The notes under the pieces are model-generated. The model was not told where the DNA came from, ran no database searches, and worked only from the letters and a program-made list of their open reading frames with translations. Positions 22,936 through 35,129 of a stretch of 64,000 bases of DNA are shown here, one piece after another. The stretch is from Rhyacichthys aspro. Its lineage: Eukaryota > Chordata > Actinopteri > Gobiiformes > Rhyacichthyidae. Each line of letters opens with the position of its first letter. Position 1 is the first letter of the stretch. Both the position numbers and the translations under genes were made by a program. The stretch lies in assembly GCA_036850595.1 (NCBI GenBank), contig CM072160.1:2961981-3025980 (forward strand), read 5' to 3'.

Positions 22936-23400
22936 GTCGTTACGCGCGTTTGGTGCCGTTCGCAGTGGACGTCCTTGGGGTTAAAAGACTTTTCCTCCAG
23001 CGACAAAGCGACTGGTTACACGAGGAGCGCGCTTTTCTCCTTCCTCCCGGTCCTCGGTGAGACTTGAGCCCGGCTACGCGCTCGCAATTCACTCATTTGA
23101 CTCAAAGAGAGACGAGGGTTTAGTTCGCGTCCGCCTCCACGAAGACAAAACGGGGCTGAGTAGTACGCGCTCCCCGGATCTCCGCGGCTCTCCCCGGCCT
23201 CACACCTCTGAGGGTCTGGGTAGGTTAGTGTAGGTCGTGGAAGGTCCGTTAGGTCCGTGTGGCTCGTACAGATCGTACTCCCAGCCTGCTCTCCGGGGCA
23301 GTGCCGCCACAGTCCGCCAGCACCGCGGACAGATCCTCGCGTTCAGCCAATGAGAGGCGAGCGGAGCTGATGAAGCCAAAGTTTGTCACATTAACACTGT
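22936..23400 (-). promoter_or_regulatory. CpG-rich promoter and 5' UTR of the minus-strand gene
   Basis: A dense CpG block (ttacgcgcgtttggtgcc, ctacgcgctcgcaattc, gtacgcgctccccggatc) begins at the start codon and fades near 23400. An NF-Y-type box, AGCCAATGAG, lies at 23345-23354, about 410 bases upstream of the ATG, which would suit a transcription start somewhat downstream of it. No TATA box is evident. A CpG-island promoter is inferred; the exact start site cannot be read. Confidence 0.6.
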
Positions 23401-23715
23401 GTTTAACGGAATTACATCACACGCGCTCCTTTTACAGACATTCACTTGGTTTAAATGCACTCAGGTGTCTTTAAGAGCTTTATTATTGCACCTATTGATC
23501 GTCATCCTCTAGATATTGAATACTGTGTGTTTTAATTCACCATTTTTCTTTGTTCTGTTTTAGGAAAATTGCACAACTGGACAAATAGCTAAGCACACAC
23601 GCACATTTATATATGATTATTATACTTTTAGCTTATTTACACTGTTGTTGTTTACTACTAACAGCTCATCGTTAAACATGATATATTTGTTTAATAAATC
23701 TAATCCTGATGAAGA

Positions 23716-24059
23716 ATCTGATTCTGATTCTGATTCTGATTCTGATCCTGATTCTGATTCTGATTCTGATCCTGGTTCTGGTTCTGGTTCTGATCCTGAT
23801 CCTGATCCTGATTCTGATTCTGTTCCTGATTCTGATCCTGATCCTGATCCTGATCCTGATCCTGATTCTGATCCTGATTCTGATTCTGATTCTGATCCTG
23901 GTTCTGGTTCTGATCCTGATCCTGATCCTGATTCTGATCCTGATTCTGATTCTGATCCTGATCCTGGTTTTGGTTCTGGTTCTGATCCTGATCCTGATTC
24001 TGATCCTGATCCTGATTCTGATCCTGGTTCTGGTTCTGATTCTGGTTCTGATTCTGATC
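23716..24059 (+). repeat. Hexanucleotide (TGATYC/TGGTTC) array upstream of the promoter
   Basis: About 57 units of a six-base repeat, mainly TGATTC and TGATCC with clustered TGGTTC variants that recur in blocks, hinting at higher-order duplication. A six-base unit without stop codons keeps several frames open on both strands, giving spurious Asp-Ser/Pro, Ile-Leu, Ile-Arg and Gln-Asn/Asp frames. It starts about 320 bases beyond the CpG island. Confidence 0.95.
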
Positions 24060-24281
24060 ACTGCTGCAGACCTGGAGCAGCTCTGACCTTGTGATTCCAA
24101 CAACACCCTCCAGTCTCACCTCTTGGAGCCTGGGATCCTGATGCTGATGCTGATAAGTGCCATGGCAACCACATCATCAGTGTTTATAGATCTGTATTGT
24201 AAGGTGCATTCAGTAGAAGTTGAGTTGGACTAAACTGAAAAACAATCTGTAAATGTAATAATTCTGTGTTTCATTGTCAGA

Positions 24282-24385
24282 GGTTGTTCTATAGCTGTGG
24301 TCATCAACTGGTGGCCCAGGGGCCACATCAGGCCCCTCACAGCCTTCCATCCGGCCCCCAGGAGAAAACCAGCAAACATGAGTTG
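24282..24385. mobile_element. hAT-like transposon end fragment
   Basis: 'gtggtcatcaactggtgg' followed by 'cccaggggccacatcagg' and 'ccatccggcccccagg' is typical of hAT (Charlie-like) ends, GGTC.TCAAC.GGTGGCCC.GGGGCCACAT. No transposase frame follows. Confidence 0.5.
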
Positions 24386-24639
24386 AAACATATATATGAC
24401 TATTGAAATTACTCAAAAATGACTGAAATTGAGATGATTTAGCCAAAATGAATTTCTTTGTTTTACTTTTTCACAACAAATCATCTTCAAACAGCAAACC
24501 TGCTTTTTCACAAACTGTTTGAAAAAGATATGTATTGATTCATTTAACAATATAATTTAGTTTGAAAGTCTGTCCCCCAACAGCACCTAAAAAAAACCAA
24601 GCTCGAGCAAAGATAGTTGTAGTAGTAAGTAAAAAGTGA

Positions 24640-24725
24640 TCAATGATTCAGTTCAACTTTTTTGATCCCTAAAGGGAAAATTAATTTCTTAGTTTAGTTT
24701 CTTCAAATGAAATAAAATGCAAATG
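24640..24725. repeat. Teleost dispersed-repeat tail
   Basis: 'gttcaacttttttgatccc' and 'aaagggaaaattaattt' match the GATCCC..AAGGGAAATT words found at the ends of many fish retroelement copies. The class cannot be decided from this fragment. Confidence 0.4.
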
Positions 24726-24729
24726 AACT

Positions 24730-26110
24730 GATCAGACTCTATCTGCTCAGACTGGTCACATGCCTCTATAAGTGGACTGGTCAATCTAAGTTTCACACAG
24801 AGAATGAATGTAAGTGCACAGAGGCGTCTCTAAGTGTTAACCCTGCGACTGGGTTTCCTCTGTCTGCTTTCAGAAACAGACAGGGACAAAGGACCAGAGC
24901 CTGGACTAATGAGGCTAATGCACACACTTCTCTTTGTAACTTTATGAATAAAATACGGGGCTTTAAAATCATTCAATGACACGGTAACAGCCTCAGATTT
25001 ATGTTGATGCTTTATTGGTGTTTTACAGCGAGTTTTAACATTTCCTTAGATTTGAATTTTGCTTTAATCCAAAAACAGAATGTATAACTTAAAACTATAC
25101 ACAGTTATTGGTGTTTAGTCAAGCGTCCATCACTGCAGTGCACTATAAACAAATGTGTTCAGAAGCAGAGAGCATTAAGAGGTCGTAAAGCCAATCATGC
25201 ACACTCTATTTCATTAACAAGTCAATTATTTGAGTTTGCAGGCTTGAAAAACGGTCAAATCACAAAAGCGCAAGCCAGCACAAAGGAAACAAAGTGCTTG
25301 TATCAGTCTTTACAGAGATTAGCCATACAGTGACCCGCTCATCAACATGTTTGCTCTGTGGAAATGGCCAAATCTGCATAAAAGAAGAGAAACACTTATG
25401 AATCAAACATGAGAATAGACAGCAGCCGGTGGGGGATTAATGCACAAGGCTTCGATGTAACGCAGCGTCGCGTCGGAGATGAGAGTCTTCTGTGAGAGAT
25501 CCCTTTTGGAAACGCACTTCTTCTCTGCTTCGGCTCAGATTAAGATGTCGTTTGATTCAATGCAGTCTCGAAAATAAGACGTATCTGGGTAAAGTGGCGC
25601 TTCATTCTGGAAAATAATCAGCATCAGTTTGTTTTTGTGACATTTCTGAGCAAGTTTGTCATAAATTATGTAAAAATAAAAGTATGGGTACGATAGAAAG
25701 TCATGTACATAAATGGCACCAAACTTAAAAATGCAGTGGTTAAAACTTCTAATACAAATAAAATACTAATACACTAATATACACAGTTCAACTTTAAACT
25801 GATTAGACGTTTCATCGGATGATTTTGGGCCAATGTGTTTGAACTGGAGCCGACTCCTTCAAATGTAAACCTGTGATTGGCCAAAGTTTTGTGTCACAAT
25901 CTGAACATTTAAACTTTTTCCACAGACTATTCTTATTGCAATCATCCCTGAGATTTACTCTATTCATAGATTTAGTACAGTCTGTGTAGAAGTAGTAGTA
26001 GTAGGTTTTATTTTGTTATGACAGCATTCTAGGATTCACTGTTGCTGGATTTAATAAAACAGAATATAATAGTTCACGTTTATACAACATTTTCAACCTT
26101 TTAGTCAACG
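24730..26110. other. Intergenic stretch, no gene seen
   Basis: AT-rich. 25400-25560 is slightly GC-balanced with 'cgcagcgtcgcgtcggag'. A short (AGT)n run lies at about 25990. No exon is recognised. Confidence 0.4.
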
Positions 26111-26112
26111 TG

Positions 26113-27014
26113 ATTTGAGGATGTTTTAGTTGGATTAAAACAGGTTTTAGATGGATTTGAACAGCTTTTAGATGGATTTTAGCATGTTTTAGTTGGATTA
26201 AAACAGGTTTTAGTTGGGTCTGAACTGGTTTTAGATGGATGTAAACAGGTTTTACTTGTGTTTGAACTGGTTTTAGATGGATTTGAGCATGTTTTAGATG
26301 GATTTGAGCACGTTTTAGTTGGATTAAAACAGGTTGTAGTTGGGTTTGAACTGGTTTTAGATGGAGAACATTTTACTGGATAAGCAGTTTATTTTGAGGT
26401 TTGAACTGGTTTTAGATGGATTTGAACAGTTTTGATGGACTTGAGCATGTTTTAGATTGATTTGAGCATGTTTTAGTTGGATTAAAACAGGTTTTAGTTG
26501 GGTTTGAACTGGTTTTAGATGGATTTGAACAGGTTTTAGATGGACATGAGCATGTTTTAGATTGATTTGAGCATGTTTTAGTTGGATTAAAACAGGTTTT
26601 AGTTGGGTTTGAACTGGTTTTAGATGGATTTAAACAGGTTTTAGTTGGATTTGAGCGGGTTTTAGATGGATTTGAACATGTTTTAGATTGATTTGAGCAC
26701 GTTTTAGTTGGATTTAAACAGGTTTTAGATGGATTTGAACATGTTTTAGATTGATTTGAGCACGTTTTAGCTGGATTGAAACAGGTTTTAGTTGGATTTG
26801 AACTGGTTTTAGATGGATTTGAACAGGTTTTAGATGGACTTGAGCACATTTTATCTGGATTAAAACAGGTTTTAGTTGGGTTTGAACTGGTTTTAGATGG
26901 ATTTAAACAGGTTTCAGATGGACTTGAGCACATTTTATCTGGATTAAAACAGGTTTAGTTGAGTTTGAACTGGTTTTAGATGGATCTGAACTGGTTTTAG
27001 ATGGATTTGAGCCT
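26113..27014 (+). repeat. 21-bp minisatellite array, locus 2
   Basis: About 40 copies of a 21-base unit near GATTTGAACAGGTTTTAGATG. Variants (attaaaacaggttttagttgg, cttgagcatgttttagattg) recur in order. Landmark sites 'tttgaactggttttagatgg' lie at spacings of 105, 189 and 84 bases, all multiples of 21, so multi-unit blocks were copied. A short non-repeat interruption lies near 26366-26396. The period is divisible by three, which creates a 173-codon minus-strand frame with a 7-residue period; I regard it as spurious. Confidence 0.95.
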
Positions 27015-27019
27015 GTGTA

Positions 27020-28320
27020 TTAATGCTGTGTGACACTACTGCTTTTGTTGGACATGTCCGGTCTAAAGAGAGCCCAGAGTAGCACAGGGAGGACAGTACG
27101 GGGCATTTCTCGTCTGTTCCAGTGAGCTCTATCTACAGCTTCATTTCCTCCACTTCTGAAGCATCTGCCAATCACAGAGCCTCTCACCGTGGGCGCTCTT
27201 TAAACTGCTCATCAAATACAAAAACACTTCATATCCTGCTGTAACGTAACACAGAGCCGAGGCAGGAAATTCAGAAAATCTCAAACCAAACTGAATTTAA
27301 ACCAGGCTTTTAAAGAACGGCACAGATAAGACATTTCAATCAAAGCTGCAGGTGATGAACATTTAGGACTCACACAAACTGTTCAGAGACAATGCTTCTT
27401 TGGAATATTTTAAGGATTTGTATTAAAATCAGGTAGTGAACTTTTAGCACTGGCAGTTCTTTATAATGTTTCTTTTCTTTCTTTCACGTCGTCTCTTTGC
27501 AGTAATTACTGATGCAGCACCTCCAAAGGCGAAGGGTTTAATGGCATTTTTCAGTTTGATGGAGCTCAGTATGAAACACAACCAGAACAATTAAATCTAA
27601 AACAATGGTGCAACTCTAGACCCTGATCAAACCGGTCAAAAAACAACTCCACAAACGCAACTTATCTTCGTCTGGCTCCTGTCGTCTATTGATTTTTACT
27701 CCACATTTTTGCATTCAGCGTAGCTTTCCTGCTGCGACAGTGACTGATAGAGCGGCAAACCAAAAAAGATCAATGTGAGATGTCTTAATTAGCGCCAGTG
27801 CTCGTCTGCAGATACAATAGCTACGGTTTTACATAAAAGAACGCTTAATGGAGTTTTAATGTTCATTTACATACACCATTATAGTCCCTTGCAATCAAAG
27901 ACAATCAGCTCTCTCTGTCTGTCGAAGCAAAAGCAGAGAGTTCTGAAAAACAGTTTAGATTTGAGCAGGAAATTAAAGAAGGAGATGAATCCCTGTGTTT
28001 TGTTCTCATTGTAGTCACAACCAATTTCCTTGTTTCACTAAATTGAACTTAATTTTCTCAAAGAATCGTAAAACCTGGCTTCGTCGGTTCCTGTAAGAGC
28101 TGTTAAAGTAAAACGCAAGCTTTTATGTCTTGGACACAAAAGAGACCAAATTTAATGGAGCAAGTGTGTCGTTTAATTCATTCAAAACACTTAAAAGGAT
28201 GTGGTTTTGTGCTGAAATGCTTAAAGGAAGACGACGGTGTTGGTGCTTTAATAGATCCCTTTCTCTCTCAATCTTTTCTTTTTTCTTTTTTAATCTGTTT
28301 CTTTAATCTTTTATATCGTT
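27020..28320. other. Intergenic stretch, no gene seen
   Basis: AT-rich to mixed composition. Nothing coding or repetitive is recognised with confidence. Confidence 0.4.
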
Positions 28321-28321
28321 T

Positions 28322-28390
28322 ATGAAAAAGACCTAGTGCTCAGTTGACGTATCTGGTTAAATAAAGGTCAACTAAATGAAAGAAAAACCG
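28322..28390. repeat. Teleost dispersed-repeat tail
   Basis: 'tatctggttaaataaagg' followed by 'tcaactaaatgaaa' matches the CTGGTTAAATAAAGGT-type tails common at 3' ends of fish dispersed elements. Class uncertain. Confidence 0.45.
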
Positions 28391-28399
28391 TAAATGTGT

Positions 28400-29335
28400 C
28401 TCTGTTCTTCATTTAGTTCCTGCATCAAACTGCATTTGTTTTTGTTTTGTTTTACAGATCCAACATGGCCGCCTTAAAATGGGGTGGAACCGTCAAAAAC
28501 TCTTGAGGTGGTTGAATACTTTGTGCAAATGTAGTTAAAGTATGAAAACAAATCAATAAATGTCTCTAAATGTTAACCCTGTGATTGTTCCTTTAATCAG
28601 GCCCAAAGCTGGACAAGATAAATGTCGTGAAAAACTCTTGGCTTTAACGGAGAGTGTGTGAGAAAAAAACAGTTTGATCACCTGAAAGTAATAAGCATCA
28701 TCTGTGAAAGAACTCATCTAGGCTTTATTTTCAAGGACTGGAATAAAACAGAATAGGTTTTTAGACAATCACAGGCACTTCCATTGGTTTACAACGCTTA
28801 TGAACAAGGAAGTAACTATCAATAAAACAGAGAGAGTATAAAAATAAACAGTGAAAAGGGAAGAAACTGGGATAAATAATGGAAACACGTTGACTCAGTG
28901 TTTGTTTTTGAGGTAATTGTTGAACTCAGAGACGTTTAACTTTCTCTCAACTTTGTTTTGGTGTGATGTATTCATATTTTGAAGAAGAAAAACTGGTCTG
29001 TTTTTGATGAATCAGGAAATGCTGCTTTAAATAAATCAGATTTTTCTTCTCTGCTTCTTTTCTCTGAGGTGACAGTACGGACCAACTTCTCCATTTCATC
29101 CAAAAATGTATTCACAAACGTTGATTTATCTCCTTCTGAAATGTTTATTTCTCTAAAGCTACATTTGGATTGGATTAACCCTGGCTTTCCATTTGGTTTT
29201 GAGCCATTTTGACCTGTTTTAAACTATTGTAGCAAGAGAAGAAACGCTGATCTGGAGCCACTGTTTCGTTACTTCTTTGGTCGAACTCCTTCAGACTTTG
29301 CAGTTGAGACGCACTATGAAAGTTGTTCTGTTTTC
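28400..29335. other. Intergenic stretch, possible diverged repeat
   Basis: 28700-28850 faintly resembles the dispersed CCAAT-bearing repeat (ttttcaaggactggaataaaa, gacaatcacaggcacttcc, cattggttt) but is too diverged to be sure. The rest is plain AT-rich DNA. Confidence 0.3.
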
Positions 29336-29339
29336 TCCT

Positions 29340-29640
29340 CGGAGCAGTGACAGACTAAAGCGTTCCTCTCAGATGTGTGCTGTAGTTAGCGGTGAGTCCT
29401 CCTGCCTCCTAATAACGGCGTCACATTAGGGCCGCTGCGCACCTCTGCTCCAGCGCCGGGGTTTATTTGTCTTAATAAGCAATAGTGTCGCGGCTGCTTC
29501 TATTAGACATGCAGCCGGCCCAAATGCATTTCCCTTCACAGCCGAGGATAGATTGCCCCAGCGGCGCCTGCTGAAGTTATTCTGGACGCACAGACCTGTC
29601 TTCCTCGACGGGGGAATTAGGGAAAACATCTAATCAGGTT
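29340..29640. other. GC-rich island between the two promoters, candidate enhancer
   Basis: A compositionally distinct block (taacggcgtcacattagggc, gcagccggcccaaatgcatt, gccccagcggcgcctgctg) ending in 'aacatctaatcagg'. It contains an octamer-like ATGCATTT and several TAAT cores. Conservation cannot be judged from one sequence. Confidence 0.25.
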
Positions 29641-29649
29641 TTATTCTCC

Positions 29650-30730
29650 TCACTGCTGTGCTCTGTGTAGAAATGTGGACTCAGAGCGGGTTTATTCTTG
29701 TTCTGCTTCACTAGGCTTTAGTTCAGTGTTACAGATGGATCGTTTGCTATTGTCACTTTAAATGAATAACTCGTAGAAGCCTGGTCTAATTACTAAACCC
29801 TGATAAAGTGAATTGTGACGTTTTAACACCAAGGTTTGCAAAGGTTTATCATCAAGAATATATGTTTTAAATTGACAACAGGGAGTCAAAGAACCTTCAG
29901 AATAAATGGAGAGTGGAGAGAGAGGGTTTGATTCCCAACTCAGGCCTCACATCTCAACTTTTTGTTCAATAAATGTTAAAAAACAGAAAACACGACTTGA
30001 CAAAAGGCTTTAAATAGCACGCCTTGAACAGTTTTTTGATGTTGTCTCTGGTATTTAGCCAAAAGTCATGCCTATACCATTGCTTCCAGGAAACAAAATA
30101 ATCTATGTTGGGAACAAACTGGGGATAAATCTCTCCAAACCTGCTCCACTGACAAGAAGGAGGAGCAGAATGAGCAGAAGCCGGTCTTCCATTTGATCCA
30201 AAACAGGAGGATTTCGGACAACGACACAATAATAAAATGGTTAAATTTATTAAGCTCTTCACATCAAGCGTCCAGTTGCTCTTCCAAACACTCTCATCCA
30301 TTCTCCAGAATCACAGACACCGGAAGCTTCAGGTGCTCGGATAAAACTCCCAAAGTTTCCTGAGCCTTGAGATGAAATCAAGCTCTTACTCTGTTTTGCT
30401 TCTGTTTTAGTCAACAACTGTTTACTGCAAACTCTCCCAACTCTTTTAGAAATAGATATGAATAGTTCCTGATGATTAGTTATTCATTTATCTGCTTATG
30501 TTTCAACCAAATTAATCACAGAGTCACTTCTGAACAGTTCCAAAGCAGGTGCAGACTGGGTTTAATGAATGTGTTTCCTCTGTTCGCTCCAGCATCCGTC
30601 AACCTTTATGAGTCGGAGAGAGTAGGCACTGGCTCCTGCTCAGAGAGAGGTCTTCTGCTGCTGGACCAGGTGTGACCCGTATACACCTGTCTCTACAGCC
30701 ACAGGAACCAGAGGAAAGAGGTTAAAAACA
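29650..30730. other. Intergenic stretch, no gene seen
   Basis: Mixed composition; frames at 29966-30301 (minus) and 30472-30675 (plus) resemble nothing known. Confidence 0.4.
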
Positions 30731-30735
30731 CTTGA

Positions 30736-31195
30736 AGTTAAAGTACCCCGTTTTGTTTTTTGTCCCGGTCTCAGACTCCACTCTCCTCCAACAGCAGCAG
30801 TAACCTTTACTGCTTCTTTTATTTAAAAAAAAGGTAAAATCAGACCATTTTTTCACCACAAAATACTAATATGTTACATTAAATCAAACTTTAGAGCTGA
30901 AACTTTTATCTTTGGAGTTTACCGTTCGTCGTCGTTGAAGCATTGCCAACATTAATCCATGTTTCATTTGCTGCACATTTCTCCATTTTAATCTTTTTTG
31001 AGCTGTTTCTCTGTAAAATAAGACGTATTTCCAACAGAATAACCCATTTCCTTGGTTTATTTCCTTGTTCCTTCGTTGTTGACATCAGTGTCGACCAATG
31101 GGAGCGCTCCTTTTTACCTGAAGTGAGCTGTGATTGGACAAAATCCTGCTGTGGACTGATCATTCTCATCTATTAAAATCCTTAATTATTGAAAC
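30736..31195 (-). repeat. Interspersed repeat family, nearly full copy
   Basis: Minus-oriented. In plus-strand order: 'taaagtaccccgttttg', 'gtctcagactccactctcc', 'ctgcttcttttattta', 'caaaatactaatatgtta', 'aaacttttatctttgg', 'gagctgtttctctgtaaaa', ATTGG/CCAAT pair and 'ctattaaaatcctta'. The end beyond 31195 is missing relative to the copies at 38180 and 53030. High similarity to other copies suggests recent spread. Confidence 0.9.
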
Positions 31196-31199
31196 TGAG

Positions 31200-34100
31200 T
31201 GCAGCCATCTACCTGAAAGTATAAACAGTGAGAGGGAAATGTTTAATAATTGATGCAGCCTCAGTTATTCTTTGGATGGTCTGCTCTGCTGTTATTAAGG
31301 CCAGTCATCATGAATATTTACAGGAGTCGGGTGATATTTAAACGCGACTCAGAAAGCACTGGCAGCAGTAAATGGCAGGTAAATAGCAGCGGAAGTGCGC
31401 TCCAGGCTCGTCTGACCTTTTCTCAAATGTAGCTTTTGTCGCCAGGATGGGATTTTCAGCCAAATCCTCTTTTTTCTGGCAGTCCTTAAACACAGCAGAA
31501 TGTGACAAACAGAACAAAAAAAATCAATCCTTTGGAGCCAAGAAACAAAAAGGTAAAGTCAGAGGTGTTTTTGTGATCTTTGTACAGATAAAGTTTTCTT
31601 TTGGGGCCAAACTGTGAGAATCTAGTAAGACTCTGGCTGTCATTGTTTTTTTGTTTTTTTTAGGTTTTTGTTCATTTAGCTTTGGTCCTCTTTGAGCAGA
31701 AACAGGACAGTGTAATGTAATGTAATGAAATGTAATTCAAATGGGTTCTTCCAATGAAGCTCACAGACATTAATCAAGACCAAAACAAAACTTTTATCTA
31801 TCGAAATTGAATAGAAGTCTTTATTTTTAGTGTGTTGCATAAAAAACACAAAACAATACAGTGCTTTAAAAGACACTCACTCTCAATCACACAAAATAAA
31901 TACAGAAATAATAAACCAAAACCAAAGACGAGCAGGTTTATGATTATAAAAATCCTTAAAAACAGTCCAGTCTCATGGAGGAGTTAGTGTTTGGTGAAGG
32001 AGGAAGATTTTTAATTGAATAAAAAATGTATAATAAAAAGTATTGACCAATCTACTCATTGAGGTCTTGGTTGGTCTTGAGAGAAGCCGAAAAAGAGTTG
32101 AAAACAAAGAAAAAATCATTTATATTTATTTATTTAGTGGAATTTCATAATTTTCGCCCAAAACACTATAATTTACAACAAAAAAACTAAGTCATAACCA
32201 ACGAACTTGTCCCTTTTTAGACACCATCTGAAAATAATAATAAAAATCAATAATCAAAAGTGCTAAAAGGTAAGATCTGAGCTTCAAATGTGGTCAGTAT
32301 TAGTATTTTGCATGCGGCAGGTTGCTGAGTTTTTTGTCCTCTCTTTGAAGTAATCTCTGTTGTACTTTTAAGGATGTTAGTCTTTTTGCATCACGTCCCT
32401 TTTCCTCACACGTCCTTCTTTCGTGCCACAGTCGATGAACATGTGGCGCCATAAAAGCTGAAAAATAACAGCGCGCTCAGATTAAAAGTACGTGTGAAGC
32501 TCCGCGGACCGCTGAGGCAGCACAACTCCAAACTGATTGTATTTGTGTAAAACAAATGAGGGTCGCTCCGAAAAGATGCAGGTTCAGTAGTTTTCAGTCT
32601 GCGTGGACACGAAACAGCCGTGTGCTTTTTTTTTTCTCCCGCAGTGAGCTTTTTCTATTTCCATCAAAGTAAATAGATTCTGCGGCAGCTTCGACTGTGG
32701 CCTTCCCGTCTCGCTCAGACAGATTACATCCCGGAGCAGACAGAAAACTGAGCTTCAGCGTCACCTTTAAATCACAGCTCTGTCAGAGTCAGGTTTGTGT
32801 CGATGCAGCGGGATCAGTCTCTTCTGGAGCTAACACTGTGTTCTAATGTGTCTCTTTGTTTTCTGTGAAATGAGACAAAACAAAACGAGAGGAAGCATCA
32901 CTTTTAGGTCTGTTATATTTGAGACGTGTGGATTTTTTTGTTCATATGTGCTGCGTTTGATACAGTGCACCAAGAAAACCCTTTTAGAGTTAAGTTCAGG
33001 TATGTTTATTTTACTTGAGTATTTATTTATCTGGCGTCTTTTGACTTTTACGCCCTAATTTTGACACAAATATCTGTACTTTCTACTCCTTACATTGTCA
33101 AAACAGCCTCGTTACTTTTACAACCTCAACTAAAAGACTAACTAACGAGAGAGGGGAAGTCAAGCCCCGCCAAAATAAGAGAAGGCAAAATATGTTGTTG
33201 ATATAAACTCATACAACATCTAATATTGTTTGGTGATTATGTGATTGTTGACTGAAAATAACTGCAGAACAAATCCCAATTGAACTGGTTCAGTTTTGAT
33301 GATTCTGTCTGAAACTTGAGCCTAAACACAACTCTTCTCAAATCCAGAGCCAGAACTGAACAGAGCGAAGCAGCATTTCCGTTTCATTCTGCACAAAAGC
33401 ACATACTCCATTTAATAAAACTGTGCTCTTCCTGTTTTAATGACCTCTTTGTGTATTTTGCATTAGTTATTGCGTTGCTTTAAAACCTGCTCCTCCTGTA
33501 AATCTACAAAAAGAACATCACGTTTGACTTGTTTGTAAAATAAAAAAGTCCAAAATGTGCCAAAAACGACATACTTTCCTATTTTTTAAACAGAATCCAG
33601 TTGTGTCTTTGGCCTGCTTCGAGAGAACCTTGGACTTGTCACGTTTAATTTTGTTCAGATCTGGGCCACGTTCAAACAGGTGCAGCTGGGATCATTTATT
33701 TGAAACTTACAAACTTTGGGTTTAGAGATAAATGTGGATATTTTGGTTGGAAACTTTAGCAACTCATCTCAAACTACAGAACAGCTATACACTTGACTTT
33801 TTCCCTTTTTGGTTTGGACAATTATTTACTATAATTACTATTACTTTTTAACCACATTAACATTTATTCACAGACAACCACCATGTCACTCACTCTGGGG
33901 GTGAATATATCCACCATTTCACCAAAAGTGTGAGAGAAAGACTCAAGTCAAACTACAAACCACAGATAAATAGGTAAAAGTAAAAAAAAAAAGTGAATAG
34001 TGACGTTAACAGTATGTCTTTCACTCATTAAATGCACTTTTGTAGAATTATCGGTGCTTCTTTATTACACTTCACTGTATTTTAACCAAACCTGGGATAT

Positions 34101-34870
34101 GACATTGTGCTTTATGTTGTTTGAGTTGTGTTTTCATAAATCTGAACACATTAATGACACATTGAATTAGAAATTAGTATTAGTTTGTCCTTGCTGTCAT
34201 TAAAACCATCACAAGCCATTCCTATTTGTTGAGGATTAAAAAGCCAGAAGAACAAATATAAGTTGGTCAAAGAAAACCCTGGAAGACCTCAGTCCGTTTT
34301 CCTCGAGATCCAAAATCCAACTCTCTGACATTTAAGTTTAAATAATGTATTATGTTTCAGCAAGAATCTAACATTAAAGTTACGCAGAAATCAACGTAAA
34401 CAGGAGAAAAAGTCGAATGTGACTTTCTTACAGGTCCATGCTTCATATTGTCACATAAAAATACACAAAATTCACCTTTTAAATGGTCTGTGTGTTTTTT
34501 TTTATTCATCTTTTATACGATATTATGTTTTACATGTATTTATTCTATTACATCAGTGGTTACTGGGCCTATTTGTTGTTTGTTGTCACGTCTGAAACTG
34601 AATCTGAATAAAATTATGGGGAAAATCCACCTCAAAAACAAACCTTACTAAACCAAACTAAAAATGCTAACTTATGGCCTCCACACAGGATTCAGCGATA
34701 AAAGTAACACTAATTCAGGTCTTTAAAGGGAAAGTTCTTGGTTTTAAGACCTGTCCGCTGCTCTAACATCCCTCAGGAATCACTCGGTCTGTTACGTTGG
34801 GTTAGAGTTATTATAAAATCTACATATTTGGGCAGAAAAGTCGAACCAGAGTAAACTGTTGTCACTCTTG
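31200..34870. other. Intergenic stretch, no gene seen
   Basis: Largely AT-rich. A (GTAAT)n-like run lies at about 31708-31732. 32400-32830 is more GC-balanced (aagctccgcggaccgctgagg, ttcccgtctcgctcag). No exon, RNA gene or family repeat is recognised. Confidence 0.4.
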
Positions 34871-34879
34871 AGCTCAGTC

Positions 34880-35120
34880 TCGTCTTGTGGAGTTAATGTT
34901 TCCACCGATAAAACTCCCTGACGGTGCGTTTTGCGGCCGACTGCAGAGAGGAGTGGTGTTTCGGAGCGCGGCGTTCATCATATTACACTCGGCTCTGGGA
35001 CGGAGACCGCTGGGCCTCGGCGCCGTGTGCTCACAGGGAATAAACTCCACCAGCGGCAGATGGCACTTTCTGTGTCCCAGTAAGACTCGGAGCCTGCAGT
35101 CTGCGCTCTGATGTCTCATT
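34880..35120. other. GC-rich island, possible conserved noncoding element
   Basis: CpG-containing block (gtgcgttttgcggccgactg, gggcctcggcgccgtgtgc). Frames are open on both strands (34887-35111 plus, 34874-35293 minus) as expected from composition; neither matches a known protein. Confidence 0.25.
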
Positions 35121-35129
35121 TCATCTGTC

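Noticed and set aside
23645..24119. Overlapping Asp-Ser/Pro, Ile-Leu, Ile-Arg and Gln-Asn frames
   Set aside because: All arise from the stop-free hexanucleotide repeat read in different frames; none is a credible gene.
26412..26933. 173-codon frame with a 7-residue Asn-Pro-Ser-Lys-Thr-Cys period on the minus strand
   Set aside because: It is the 21-bp minisatellite read in a frame without stops; the same repeat elsewhere is interrupted and shows no coding constraint.
28464..28480. 'ccaacatggccgcc' as a second YY1 site
   Set aside because: It deviates from the AAGATGGCGGC core in the key GCGG positions; treated as chance.
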